From Gemmatimonadota bacterium (lineage in GTDB: Bacteria > Gemmatimonadota > Gemmatimonadetes > Longimicrobiales > Gaopeijiaceae): DNA of 64,000 bases. The stretch lies in the NCBI GenBank assembly GCA_022560615.1, contig JADFSR010000010.1, positions 1-64,000 of the forward strand, written 5' to 3'. The first letter of the stretch is position 1; each line of letters starts with the position of its first letter. Shown piece after piece: positions 1 through 7,751 of the stretch. The notes beneath the pieces were generated by a model, which made no database searches, was not told where the DNA came from, and saw only the letters and a program-made list of their open reading frames with translations. The translations under genes and the position numbers were made by a program.

Positions 1-1
1 C

Positions 2-235
2 CACGCCTCGGTGGCGTTCGGCGACTACCTCACCGGCGCGAACCACGTGCTGCCCACAGCAGGTAGGGCGCGCAGCTTCTCCGGCCTCTCCGTGCAGCAC
101 TTCCTGCGCTCGTACACGATCCAAGAGGTGACTGGGGAGGGAGCGGCGGGGATGGCGGACGATGTCGCGACGCTCGCCATGGCGGAAGGGCTGCCGGCAC
201 ATGCGGCGGCGGCTCTCGCGAGGTCAGGGACATGA
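2..235 (+). CDS. hisD: Histidinol dehydrogenase, C-terminal part
   Basis: This is the last 77 residues of histidinol dehydrogenase, which oxidises L-histidinol to L-histidine in the last two steps of histidine biosynthesis; the rest lies off the left edge. The fragment keeps the family signature GDYLTGANHVLPT, the segment FSGLSVQHFLR, and near the end EGLPAHAAA, whose His corresponds to the C-terminal zinc/active-site His of the family. Its TGA stop overlaps the hisC start as ATGA, so it belongs to the same operon. The identification is secure; the missing N-terminus is only the window cut. Confidence 0.95.
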   Translation, partial: HASVAFGDYLTGANHVLPTAGRARSFSGLSVQHFLRSYTIQEVTGEGAAGMADDVATLAMAEGLPAHAAAALARSGT

Positions 236-1356
236 GCCCGTTCCCTCGCGCGGACTACGAACTCCTCGCCCCATACGCGCCGGACCGGCGCCCGGTCGAT
301 ATCGACCTGAGCGACAACACCAATCTCTGGGGCACGCACCCGGCCGCGCTCGCACGAATCCAGGCCGCTACCAGCGACGACCTGGCCCGCTACCCAGAGC
401 TCTACGCCGACCGGCTACGCGCGGCAGTGTCGGAGCGATTCGACGTACCGGTCGACTGCGTGACCACCGGCGCGGGCTCCGACGACGTTCTGGATTCGGC
501 CTTCCGCGCCGCGTTCGGGAGAGGGGCCACGGTGCGCTACGCGAGTCCGACCTTCTCCATGGTCGAGCCGCTCGCGCGCATGAACGGCATCGGTGCCGAG
601 GCGGTGCCGTGGTCCGAGGCTGCCTTGGACCCTCGGCTGCTCCTGGAAGGAGATCCCGACCTGGTCTATGTGTGCCGCCCGAACAACCCGACGGGAGAGC
701 TGCTTCCCGAAGAGTGGATCGAGCGGCTGCTTTGGTACCGCAGCGACGGGGGACCGTTGATCATTCTCGATGAGGCGTACGCCGACTTCGCGGAAGAGAC
801 GCTGATTTCCTGGGCGGTGCGGACGCCACGCCTGCTCGTTGCTCGCACCGCCTCCAAGGCGTTCGGTCTCGCGGGCCTTCGCTGCGGCTTCGGCGTCGCC
901 CAACCGGAGACGACGCGGGAGATCGAGAAGTCTCGGGGCCCGTACAAGGTCTCGCGACTCGCCGCGGAAGCGGCCGCCGCCGCGCTGCTCGACGAAGACG
1001 GTTGGATGGCCGGCACAGTAGCGGAGTGCCTCACGAATCGCGCGCGACTCATCAACGCGCTTCGAAAGCGTGGTCTCGAACCACTGGAGTCGCGTACGAA
1101 CTTCGTCCTGTTCGCCTCACCCAGCGGGTCCGCGTCCAGTGATGCGCTGACGCTGAGGGAGCGGGGCATCGCGGTGCGCCCGTTCGCCGGGATCGAAGCC
1201 ATCGGCGAGGGGCTTCGCGTGACCGTCGGCCCATGGCCTCTGATGGAGCGCTTCCTGGACGCGCTCGACGGGGCCACGTGGGCCAGCGCGGCGAGCGGGG
1301 CAAAAGCGGCCAAAGGGGCCAAAGGGGCCGACTCGCCCCGAGGAGGAGCGCCATGA
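232..1356 (+). CDS. hisC: Histidinol-phosphate aminotransferase
   Basis: A fold-type I PLP aminotransferase of 374 aa, converting imidazole-acetol phosphate to L-histidinol phosphate. Visible motifs are LSDNTNLWG near the N-terminus (variant of the LNxNENP motif), CRPNNPTGELL, the internal Asp region ILDEAYADF, and SKAFGLAGLRCGFG with the PLP-binding Lys at about residue 209. TNFVLF near residue 290 is also typical of HisC. The start is fixed by the ATGA overlap with hisD. The last 25 residues are a low-complexity Ala/Lys/Gly tail encoded by short GGCCAAAGG-type repeats (about 1298-1330), which is not part of the family fold. The gene ends in an ATGA overlap with hisH. Confidence 0.95.
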   Translation: MSPFPRADYELLAPYAPDRRPVDIDLSDNTNLWGTHPAALARIQAATSDDLARYPELYADRLRAAVSERFDVPVDCVTTGAGSDDVLDSAFRAAFGRGATVRYASPTFSMVEPLARMNGIGAEAVPWSEAALDPRLLLEGDPDLVYVCRPNNPTGELLPEEWIERLLWYRSDGGPLIILDEAYADFAEETLISWAVRTPRLLVARTASKAFGLAGLRCGFGVAQPETTREIEKSRGPYKVSRLAAEAAAAALLDEDGWMAGTVAECLTNRARLINALRKRGLEPLESRTNFVLFASPSGSASSDALTLRERGIAVRPFAGIEAIGEGLRVTVGPWPLMERFLDALDGATWASAASGAKAAKGAKGADSPRGGAP

Positions 1357-1955
1357 AGCTCGCGCTCTTCGACTACGGCGTCGGGAACCTGCACTCTCTG
1401 GGCAAGGCGCTCGAAAGCTCCGGAGCGAAGGTGGTCGTGACCGCGGATTGGGCGGAGGCGCTCTCCCTGGACGGCATCGTGCTTCCGGGCGTCGGCGCGT
1501 TCGGGCATGCCGCACGGGCGCTTCCCGCTGATCGAAGCCGGATCCGCGAGGCGCTGGAAGCAGGACTCCCCTGCCTGGGCATCTGCCTGGGCATGCAGCT
1601 GCTCTTCGACGAGAGCGACGAGTCCGCCGGCGACGGCATCGGGCTCGTTCCCGGGCGGGTGTCGCTCATGCGCGCCGCGATCGTGCCGCAGATGGGGTGG
1701 AACGACGTGGAAGTCACCACCGACCCGATCTTCGCCGGCATCCAGGGGCTGGTGAGCTACTACGCGAACTCCTTTGTCTGCGAACCCACCGACCAGTCCG
1801 ATGCCATCGCGTGGTCGGAGTATGCAGGCGTTCGCTTCACCGCTGCACTACGCCGCGCCAACACGTGGGGCCTGCAGTTCCACCCCGAAAAGAGCTCGAC
1901 GGCGGGCCGCCGAATCGTAACGAACTTCGTCAAGTTGGCTCGGGGCGCCCGATGA
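1353..1955 (+). CDS. hisH: Imidazole glycerol phosphate synthase, glutaminase subunit
   Basis: The class I glutamine amidotransferase partner of HisF, about 200 aa, which supplies ammonia for making IGP and AICAR. The protein begins MKLALFDYGVGNLHS, a classic HisH start, preceded by an AGGAGG ribosome site. An upstream in-frame start at 1233 would only add antisense-like low-complexity sequence and is rejected. The nucleophile Cys78 is in LGICLGMQLL and the catalytic His-x-Glu is in LQFHPEKSS. It overlaps hisC and hisA by 4 nt each, implying translational coupling. Confidence 0.95.
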   Translation: MKLALFDYGVGNLHSLGKALESSGAKVVVTADWAEALSLDGIVLPGVGAFGHAARALPADRSRIREALEAGLPCLGICLGMQLLFDESDESAGDGIGLVPGRVSLMRAAIVPQMGWNDVEVTTDPIFAGIQGLVSYYANSFVCEPTDQSDAIAWSEYAGVRFTAALRRANTWGLQFHPEKSSTAGRRIVTNFVKLARGAR

Positions 1956-2689
1956 TCGCCGCACCGGCCGTCGACGTGCGCGGAGGACGTTGTGTGCAAC
2001 TCGTGGGTGGGCGCCCCGAAGCTGAGGCAGTCTCCTTACCCGATCCCGTAGCGGTCGCTGAGCGTTGGTGGCAATCGGGCTTCGGCACGCTGCACTTGGT
2101 CGATCTCGACGCGGCGCTCGGCAGCGGGGACAACTTCGCGCTGCTGAAAGAGCTGCTCACGGCGACGAAGGCGGAGACACAGGTCGGGGGAGGAATCCGC
2201 GACGACGACAGGGCGGACGCGCTGATCGCCGCCGGAGCGGACCGCATCATCGTGGGGACCCGCGCGCTCGACGATCCCGCCTGGCTGAAGCAGCTGACCC
2301 TTCGCCACCCCACACGCGTGATGGTCGCGCTCGACACCAGGGATGGGCTCGTGCTGCGAAAGGGATGGCGGGAGACGACCGGCCTCGAGGTCGGCGCACT
2401 GCTTCGTGAGCTGGCGGATCTGCCGCTCGCGGGGATCCTCTCGACGGACGTGGGCCGCGAGGGGCGGCTGGAAGGCATCGACCGGGCGGTCGCGGAGAGT
2501 ACCGTGTCGGCCAGCTCTCAAGCGATGTGGATATCTGGTGGGGTCACCACGGTCGACGAGCTCGCCCACCTCGACGCCCTCGGCGCGGCAGGCGCGGTGC
2601 TCGGCATGGCTCTGTACACGAACACACTGGACGCGGACGACGTGGCGCACCGTTGGGGAAACACGCACACACGGGTGGTGGAAGAATGA
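1952..2689 (+). CDS. hisA: Phosphoribosylformimino-5-aminoimidazole carboxamide ribotide isomerase
   Basis: A 245-aa (beta/alpha)8-barrel isomerase that opens the ribose ring of ProFAR. The first catalytic Asp is residue 8 in APAVDVRGGRCVQL, and the second-half Asp is in VMVALDTRDG. Phosphate-binding loops are seen as QVGGGIRDDDRA and WISGGVTTVDEL. The start is chosen at the ATGA overlap with hisH; an in-frame extension to 1697 exists but lies inside hisH. It ends in an ATGA overlap with hisB. The position of hisB after hisA, rather than near hisC, is a modest departure from the commonest operon order. Confidence 0.94.
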   Translation: MIAAPAVDVRGGRCVQLVGGRPEAEAVSLPDPVAVAERWWQSGFGTLHLVDLDAALGSGDNFALLKELLTATKAETQVGGGIRDDDRADALIAAGADRIIVGTRALDDPAWLKQLTLRHPTRVMVALDTRDGLVLRKGWRETTGLEVGALLRELADLPLAGILSTDVGREGRLEGIDRAVAESTVSASSQAMWISGGVTTVDELAHLDALGAAGAVLGMALYTNTLDADDVAHRWGNTHTRVVEE

Positions 2690-3225
2690 GCAAGCTGAAG
2701 AGAGCAACGAAGGAGACCCAGATCGTGGCGGACGTGCGGGTCGGCTCGGGGAACGCGAGCATCGACGTGGACGACCGCTTCCTCGCGCACATGGTGGAGA
2801 CGCTGGCGCGTTACGGCGGCCTCGACATCGAGCTCGAAGCCACCGGCGATCTCAAGCACCACCTCGTCGAAGATGTCGCGATCACGCTCGGGCTCGCGCT
2901 CGCCGACGAGGTGCCCACCAGCGTGGCCCGGTACGGCTGGTGCCAGATCCCCATGGACGAGGCGCTCGCCGAGGCGGCCATCGATCTGGGCGGGCGCCCC
3001 TACTACGTCGGCAAGCTTCCCTCGAAGCTCTACACGCATTTCCTACACTCCTTCGCGACCAACCTCGGCGCGACGTTGCACGTGCGCGTGCTGCGCGGGG
3101 ACGACCGGCACCACATGGTCGAGGCCGCGATCAAGGCGACGGGCATGGCGCTCAGGCAGGCACTCCTGGACCGTGGGGTCGTCTTCAGCACCAAAGGCTC
3201 GGTACAACTGGAGCGCCTCGACTGA
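2686..3225 (+). CDS. hisB: Imidazoleglycerol-phosphate dehydratase
   Basis: A 179-aa single-function IGP dehydratase, without the fused phosphatase of enteric HisB. Two metal-binding blocks are visible: HHLVEDVAITLG around residue 63 and HHMVEAAIKATG around residue 145. Both are the paired HHxxE motifs that coordinate the two Mn ions. MSKLKRATKET is a normal family start and sits at the ATGA overlap with hisA. No histidinol-phosphate phosphatase is seen in the window, so that step must be encoded elsewhere. Confidence 0.95.
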   Translation: MSKLKRATKETQIVADVRVGSGNASIDVDDRFLAHMVETLARYGGLDIELEATGDLKHHLVEDVAITLGLALADEVPTSVARYGWCQIPMDEALAEAAIDLGGRPYYVGKLPSKLYTHFLHSFATNLGATLHVRVLRGDDRHHMVEAAIKATGMALRQALLDRGVVFSTKGSVQLERLD

Positions 3226-4046
3226 TGCTCCGTCCGCGAGTAATCGTATGCCTCGACGTGAAAGACGGCCGCGTCGTAAAGGGCACGCGCTTCAAGAACC
3301 TCCGCGATGTCGGCGATCCGGTCGAGCTCGCGGCCCGATACGAGCAGGAAGGGGCTGACGAGATCGTTTTCCTGGACGTGTCCGCCTCTCGGGAAGGCCG
3401 CAGCACACTTCTCGACACGGTACGCCGTACTGCGGAAACGCTCTTCATCCCGCTAACGGTCGGCGGGGGCGTGCGCTCGGCGGACGACATCGGCCCGCTG
3501 TTGCGTGCCGGAGCGGACAAGATCAGCGTGAACACCGCAGCCGTGCGTGATCCCAGCATCCTTTCCATTGGAGCCGAACGCTTCGGGAGCCAGTGCATCG
3601 TCGCCAGCATCGACGCGGCTCGCGAAGGCGATGGTTGGCGCTGCTACACACACGGCGGATCGCAGCCGACCGGTCTGGATGCGATCGAGTGGGCCGCAGC
3701 GTGCCGCGAGCGTGCCGCGGGTGAGATTCTGCTCACCTCGATCGATCAGGACGGCGCCCGCTCGGGGTACTCGCTCGGGCTCACGCGAGCGGTCGCCGAT
3801 ACCGTTCCGATCCCCGTCATCGCCTCCGGCGGTGCGGGGCGAGCCGAACACCTCCGTGACGCCTTCATCGAGGGCCACGCTTCGGCAGCGCTCGTAGCGG
3901 GCATCCTGCACGATGGCATCACGACCGTCGATGCTCTGAAGTCGTCGCTACCCGGCTGGAACGTGAACGTCCGGCTCGGCGAGGCGAGTGTCTTCGACTC
4001 ATCCGGTATGTCCAACCTGCCTGGCGTCTCCGACCCACTTGGATAG
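3225..4046 (+). CDS. hisF: Imidazole glycerol phosphate synthase, cyclase subunit
   Basis: The 273-aa barrel subunit that takes HisH-derived ammonia and cleaves PRFAR to IGP and AICAR. It starts MLRPRVIVCLDVKDGRVVKG, with catalytic Asp11 in CLDVKDG, and the second catalytic Asp in IVASIDAAR. VGGGVRSADD, SIDQDGARSGY and VIASGGAG are the phosphate-binding loops. The start codon overlaps the hisB stop by one base (TGATG). The last 20 or so residues run past the usual family end and are poorly conserved in appearance. Confidence 0.95.
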   Translation: MLRPRVIVCLDVKDGRVVKGTRFKNLRDVGDPVELAARYEQEGADEIVFLDVSASREGRSTLLDTVRRTAETLFIPLTVGGGVRSADDIGPLLRAGADKISVNTAAVRDPSILSIGAERFGSQCIVASIDAAREGDGWRCYTHGGSQPTGLDAIEWAAACRERAAGEILLTSIDQDGARSGYSLGLTRAVADTVPIPVIASGGAGRAEHLRDAFIEGHASAALVAGILHDGITTVDALKSSLPGWNVNVRLGEASVFDSSGMSNLPGVSDPLG

Positions 4047-4050
4047 ACCC

Positions 4051-4683
4051 ATGACCGATCGAACCCTCCGAAACGTCGCCGATCTGGACTCCCTCGATTT
4101 CGCCAAGTCGGATGGACTGGTACCTGTAGTGGCGCAGAACGCGCGTACGGGGGAGACGCTGATGCTGGCGTACGCGAACCGTGAGGCGCTCGAGGCGTCA
4201 CTCTCTTCAGGCGAGATGCACTTCTGGTCTCGCAGCCGTGACGTGCTTTGGAGGAAGGGCGAGACGAGCGGGAATACCCTGCGGGTGCGCTCGCTCCACG
4301 CCGACTGCGACGCAGACTCCGTGCTCGCGCTCGTGGTGCCGAGGGGACCCGCATGTCACACCGGCGAGGCCACCTGCTTCGGAGCGAGCTCCGCGCCGGA
4401 AGGGACCGGGGACACCTTCACCCGCCTGGCCGCCACGATCGAGGCACGCGCTGCCGACCGCCCGGAGGGCAGCTACACGACGCGCCTGCTCGAAGACCGC
4501 AATCTGCGCCTCAAGAAGCTCGGTGAGGAGAGCGCCGAGCTGATCGCGGCACTCGCCACGAGTAGCGTCGAGGAGGCCGTCGAAGAGGCCGCCGACCTCG
4601 TATACCACATGCTGGTCGCACTGAGAGCCGAGGGCGCAACGTTGGCGGACGTGGCCGCAGAGCTAGCGCGCCGAGCGAAATAG
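4051..4683 (+). CDS. hisI: Bifunctional phosphoribosyl-AMP cyclohydrolase / phosphoribosyl-ATP pyrophosphatase
   Basis: A HisIE fusion of 210 aa performing steps 2 and 3 of histidine synthesis. The N-terminal cyclohydrolase carries FWSRSRDVLWRKGETSG and the zinc/magnesium ligands in HADCDADSVL and ACHTGEATCF. The C-terminal pyrophosphatase carries LKKLGEESAELIAA and EEAADLVYHM. The ATG at 4051 is chosen because it directly precedes the conserved sequence and follows the hisF stop by 4 nt; an ATG at 3988 lies inside hisF. This is the last gene of the histidine operon; the next gene is on the other strand. Confidence 0.94.
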   Translation: MTDRTLRNVADLDSLDFAKSDGLVPVVAQNARTGETLMLAYANREALEASLSSGEMHFWSRSRDVLWRKGETSGNTLRVRSLHADCDADSVLALVVPRGPACHTGEATCFGASSAPEGTGDTFTRLAATIEARAADRPEGSYTTRLLEDRNLRLKKLGEESAELIAALATSSVEEAVEEAADLVYHMLVALRAEGATLADVAAELARRAK

Positions 4684-4700
4684 CGCCGAGCGACCGTCCG

Positions 4701-5006
4701 TCAGTCCGAGCGCAACACGCTGCGTAACGCACCTGTGACGATCGCCGCCCGAAGGCCGCGCATTACGTCTCTGACGTTAGACAGCCCCTCCAGCACTCCG
4801 TGCCAGCCGACATTGGGAAGCGTCCGTGCCCACAGTACCACGATGCCGAGCATGCACCGACGCGTATGCGCCTCCCGGTATTGATCTCGAAAGAGCTCGA
4901 CCGCAGCATCCGACCCGTAGCTGCCCCTGAAGCGCCGCGGATAGATGAGCAGAAGCCAGCGATACAATTCTTCCGAGAACAGAGGTCCTGGCGGTCGCTC
5001 GCTCAC
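4701..5006 (-). pseudogene. Truncated ADOP permease, N-terminal prefix only
   Basis: A 101-residue reading frame whose start (LYRWLLLIYPRRFRGSYG, then AVELFRDQYREA) matches the prefix domain at the N-terminus of PadR-linked ADOP permeases. The long MacB-like periplasmic and FtsX-like membrane parts are absent: it stops after a short tail ending VLRSD. GTG overlaps the padR stop as GTGA, the same coupling as in the other decayed copy at 7282. It may be a deletion relic or a surviving stand-alone prefix protein; relic is favoured because full ADOPs are 800-900 aa. Confidence 0.6.
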
Positions 5007-5368
5007 CCGTCGTCCCCTGCCAGCGCCAGGTCGGCTTCGGCCGCCGCAGCGAGGGAGCGCATCCGACGCGCCTCCGCGGCGAGGACCTGGCGGCCGAAGG
5101 CGGTGACCCGGTAGTACCGACGTCGCTCCTCCAAAGCGTCCGAGGCCGGGCGACGCCCCGCCGCCTCGATCATGCTCTCCTCCACAAGGCGGCGGATGTG
5201 TCGGTAGAGGTTGCCAGGCTCCAATCGAAGGCGTCCGCCGCTCCGCGACTTGATCTCCTTCACGATCCCATACCCGTGCAGCTCTTGCCCCGTGAGCACG
5301 AGCAGGATGTGGAAGTCCACCGCTTTGAGTGGGAGGTGGGAGTGGGGGTCGCCGCGGGCCCTGGTCAT
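5003..5368 (-). CDS. PadR-family transcriptional regulator
   Basis: A 121-aa winged-helix regulator. It shows the PadR pattern: ILLVLTGQELHGYGIVKEI, then GNLYRHIRRLVEESMIE as recognition helix and wing, then RRRYYRVTAFGRQVL. A good ribosome site (AGGA) lies just upstream of the ATG. PadR proteins usually repress the adjacent operon, here a truncated ADOP gene overlapping by 4 nt. The Dam methylase fragment upstream ends exactly over this start codon (ATGA); the last codons of that frame are really the leader of this gene. Confidence 0.88.
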   Translation of the reverse strand: MTRARGDPHSHLPLKAVDFHILLVLTGQELHGYGIVKEIKSRSGGRLRLEPGNLYRHIRRLVEESMIEAAGRRPASDALEERRRYYRVTAFGRQVLAAEARRMRSLAAAAEADLALAGDDG

Positions 5369-5826
5369 GCGATCCTTCCGAGCGGAGAGGAGTTGATTGG
5401 CTCGATATGATTATAATGATTACATTGCGCGTCACGTGCCAAGACGCCCGCCGGGGTAGTCGGAGCCCTTAAGTAGGTAAGAAGAAGTCGGTCCCGGACC
5501 ACTTCGTCTTCCAGCGTATCCCCTCTGAGCTGGAACCGGCGGAGCATGGACCGTCCGCAGTTCACCATTGCCTCTCGATGAAAGAGCCCGTCCGAGATCG
5601 GCACATCACAGAGCAGTCCGCCGGACCTCTTCGTCCCGTCGATACTCAGGAGGACCTTCACGCCTCGCTCCTTGCATCTCTCGATGGCCTCAAAGAGACG
5701 AGGAAGCTCGAATGACTGAGAGCCGTAGAGGATACCCTGCGTGCAGGTGTAGGGCGGGTCGCAGTACGCAACATCTCCTTCCCGCGCTTCCTCCAACGTC
5801 TCCTCGAAATCGGCATGTCGGAACAC
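5365..5826 (-). pseudogene. DNA adenine methylase (D12 class) C-terminal fragment
   Basis: A reading frame of about 153 residues carrying the DPPY catalytic motif in DVAYCDPPYTCTQ, followed by KVLLSIDGTKR and a D12-like end RDRLLLTYLRAP. The N-terminal half of a Dam-type enzyme (AdoMet-binding FxGxG region) is missing. The first codon available is a GTG inside the conserved domain, with an open but unrecognisable frame upstream. A transposase fragment on the opposite strand begins about 65 nt away. It is very likely a remnant of a lost restriction-modification or phage segment. Activity is not expected. Confidence 0.7.
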
Positions 5827-5890
5827 CGTTCTCGCCGTTCGGCGATGCCACAGGTCGACTCTTGAACCGCCCCGGGTTTGCCGGAGACTA

Positions 5891-6295
5891 TGGACCGCCC
5901 AGCAGGTGCGTGAAGCCTTTCCTCACGATACCGCGCCCCTTTATCTGATTCGTGACCGTGACCGCATCTTCGGCACCGATTTCGTCCGGTGCGTCGAGTC
6001 GATGGGCATCGAGGAAGTCGTCACAGCCCCCGCCTCACCATGGCAGAATCCTTATTGTGAACGTCTGATCGGATCGATCTGCCGGGAGTGCCTCAACCGC
6101 GTCATCGTTCTCAATGAACGGCACCTCCTACGGGTTCTTCGCAGCTATGCGTCCTACTACCACTCGTCGCGCATCACACTGAGCGTTCAAAGCCATCGCT
6201 TGCCCGACCCCGACCCCCAGACCCCGACCCCCATGGTTGTCCAATCGTCGGCACGAAAGCATCTTCCATTTGTACCACCTACGGGATACAAATGA
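5891..6295 (+). pseudogene. Integrase-core transposase fragment
   Basis: The C-terminal part of a DDE (rve) transposase of the IS3/IS481-like type. The frame reads WTAQQVREAFP, LYLIRDRDRIFG, then SPWQNPYCERLIGSICRECL with the third catalytic Glu. It continues through VLNERHLLRVLRSY and ends in unrelated C-rich sequence from about 6195. The start and the N-terminal helix-turn-helix half are missing. No inverted repeats were found around it. It marks an old insertion next to the Dam fragment. Confidence 0.75.
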
Positions 6296-6309
6296 TCCAG
6301 GATGCTACG

Positions 6310-6579
6310 ATGTCGAACAAGACGGCTTACGTGCGGGCGAGAACGGAACCGGAAGTCAAAGAGCGGGCAGAAGCTGTATTCCGCCACGTTGGACTCACGC
6401 CTTCGGAAGCAATCCATCTGTTCTACCGGCAGGTGGCCCTACGGGGAGAGATGCCCGTCGAGCTCAAGCTGCCCAACCGGCTGACCCGGGATGCCATCGA
6501 GGACGCGCGGCACGAGAGAGATCTCATCGACGCCAACTCTGTCGAGGATCTCTTCGCCCTTCTGGACCGAGACGACTGA
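6310..6579 (+). CDS. RelB/DinJ-family antitoxin
   Basis: An 89-aa ribbon-helix-helix antitoxin. The start KTAYVRARTEPEVKERAE is the DNA-binding strand and first helix, and LTPSEAIHLFYRQVAL is the second helix typical of DinJ/RelB. The ATG at 6310 has an AGGA upstream; an alternative ATG at 6292 adds six residues. The toxin gene follows with no gap. Such antitoxins neutralise the toxin and repress the operon by binding upstream DNA; no operator was identified with confidence. Confidence 0.88.
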   Translation: MSNKTAYVRARTEPEVKERAEAVFRHVGLTPSEAIHLFYRQVALRGEMPVELKLPNRLTRDAIEDARHERDLIDANSVEDLFALLDRDD

Positions 6580-6855
6580 GTGGAGATCCGCCGCTCCCGA
6601 GCGACCCGTCGGTTCAAGAAGGACTGGCGGCGATGCGAGACGCGCGGCCTAGAGATGAGGCTGCTCCGCGAGATCATGGAAACGCTGATCCGCGGCGACG
6701 AGTTAGACCCGCTTCGCCGCGTCCACGCCCTTCGGGGCGAGTTCCACGACTGTACCGAATGCCACGTCGGCGGAGACTGGCTCCTGATATGGCGCGCCAC
6801 GGACGAGGAGATCGTGTTCGTCCGTACGGGCACGCACGACGACCTGTTCGGCTGA
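6580..6855 (+). CDS. YafQ-like mRNA interferase toxin (RelE superfamily)
   Basis: A 91-aa ribosome-dependent endoribonuclease toxin. It carries the YafQ pattern: RRFKKDWRR near the start, then HDCTECHVGGDWLLIW and VRTGTHDDLF. The His residues in ECH and GTHDDLF correspond to catalytic His positions of E. coli YafQ. Translation starts at GTG directly after the antitoxin TGA. The pair sits in a decayed region among relics, but both frames look intact. Confidence 0.88.
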   Translation: MEIRRSRATRRFKKDWRRCETRGLEMRLLREIMETLIRGDELDPLRRVHALRGEFHDCTECHVGGDWLLIWRATDEEIVFVRTGTHDDLFG

Positions 6856-6880
6856 CCTCGAAGCCACCCTGTCACCCAAC

Positions 6881-7282
6881 TCAGTTCGAGCGCAGCACCT
6901 CCACCGGATCGAGCCGACTCGCACGCCAAGCCGGCACCCAACTCGCCAGCACAGCACCAGCGCCGAGCCATGCCGCGACCACACCGTACGTGACCGGGTC
7001 GGTAGAAGTCACGTCGAACAATAGCGCGTCGAGCAGCTTGGCTAGGCCCCAGGCGCCTGCGAGGCCGAGACCGACGCCGTAGGACACGACCCCGTACAGT
7101 CCGACGAGGGCAAGCACGCCGGCGGTCACCGCAAACGCCCCCAGCAACGCCACCTACGGCCGCTCGCGTCCCGCCTGGGACAACTCGGCCGACACGAACT
7201 CTTCCAATTCCCGTCGGTGCGCCTCGCGGAACTCCTCAGGGAAGCTCCGCAAGAGGAGCTCGAGCCAACCGGGCACGTTCAC
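6881..7282 (-). pseudogene. ADOP permease relic: N-terminal prefix joined to C-terminal FtsX segment
   Basis: Read on the minus strand, GTG at 7282 begins VNVPGWLELLLRSFPEEFRE, an ADOP prefix, and runs to an amber stop at 7156-7154. Directly after, in the same frame, the sequence resumes as the C-terminal membrane end of an ADOP (GVLALVGLYGVVSYG, then DPVTYG and PAWRASRLDPVEVLRSN). About 700 residues are missing, including the REIGIRMALGA-type segment. GTG overlaps the padR stop as GTGA. The simplest reading is a large internal deletion in a once-complete gene. Confidence 0.75.
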
Positions 7283-7629
7283 GTTGTACGCGCCCGCGGC
7301 TCGGGCATCAGTGCGGCGCCGCGAGCAAACGAGACGATCTCGTCCAGGCGACGCAGCTCGTCGTCGAGCACGCCGCGCCGCGCCGATGTGATCCGGTACA
7401 CTCTTCGCCGACCCCCACCCTCGACCTCCTCGATCCAACCGTCGTTGGCCATGCGATGGATCGCCTCGTAAAGCGTGCCGGGCCCGAGCGACAGGGCACC
7501 CTCGGTTCTCGCTTCCACCGCGTGCTTGATCGCGTATCCGTGCAGCTGCTCACCGGCAACGGAAAGCAGGATGTGCAGCGCCGCGGGCGTGAGTAGATCT
7601 CGGGGATTCTTTCCTGGAGCCATGTCCAT
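7279..7629 (-). CDS. PadR-family transcriptional regulator
   Basis: A 116-aa PadR winged-helix protein: ILLSVAGEQLHGYAIKHAV, then GTLYEAIHRMANDGWIEEV and RRRVYRITSARRGVLDDEL. It is one of three PadR genes in the window, each followed by an ADOP permease gene or relic. The start MDMAPGKNPRDLL is chosen at 7629. It diverges from the ABC exporter gene that begins 120 bp away, so it could also influence that promoter; this is inference only. Confidence 0.9.
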   Translation of the reverse strand: MDMAPGKNPRDLLTPAALHILLSVAGEQLHGYAIKHAVEARTEGALSLGPGTLYEAIHRMANDGWIEEVEGGGRRRVYRITSARRGVLDDELRRLDEIVSFARGAALMPEPRARTT

Positions 7630-7751
7630 ACCGGCGACCGAGTATTTCGGTGACCGATCATGCGCTCCGGGCAGGGCCGGTCAGCGCCGGAAACCCTCTT
7701 CCGAGCGTCGGGTACGGACCCAGTCCCTGCCCGCTCTCCGCGCTCAGTCCC

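Noticed and set aside
2343-4046. Fusion of a 240-residue Arg-rich N-terminus to HisF
   Set aside because: The extra part is the wrong frame of hisA and hisB; hisF starts at 3225 with MLRPRVIVCLDVKDG.
6205-6235. CCCCGAC micro-repeat as insertion boundary
   Set aside because: Only about four imperfect units at the end of the transposase fragment; no matching sequence or target duplication was found on the other side.
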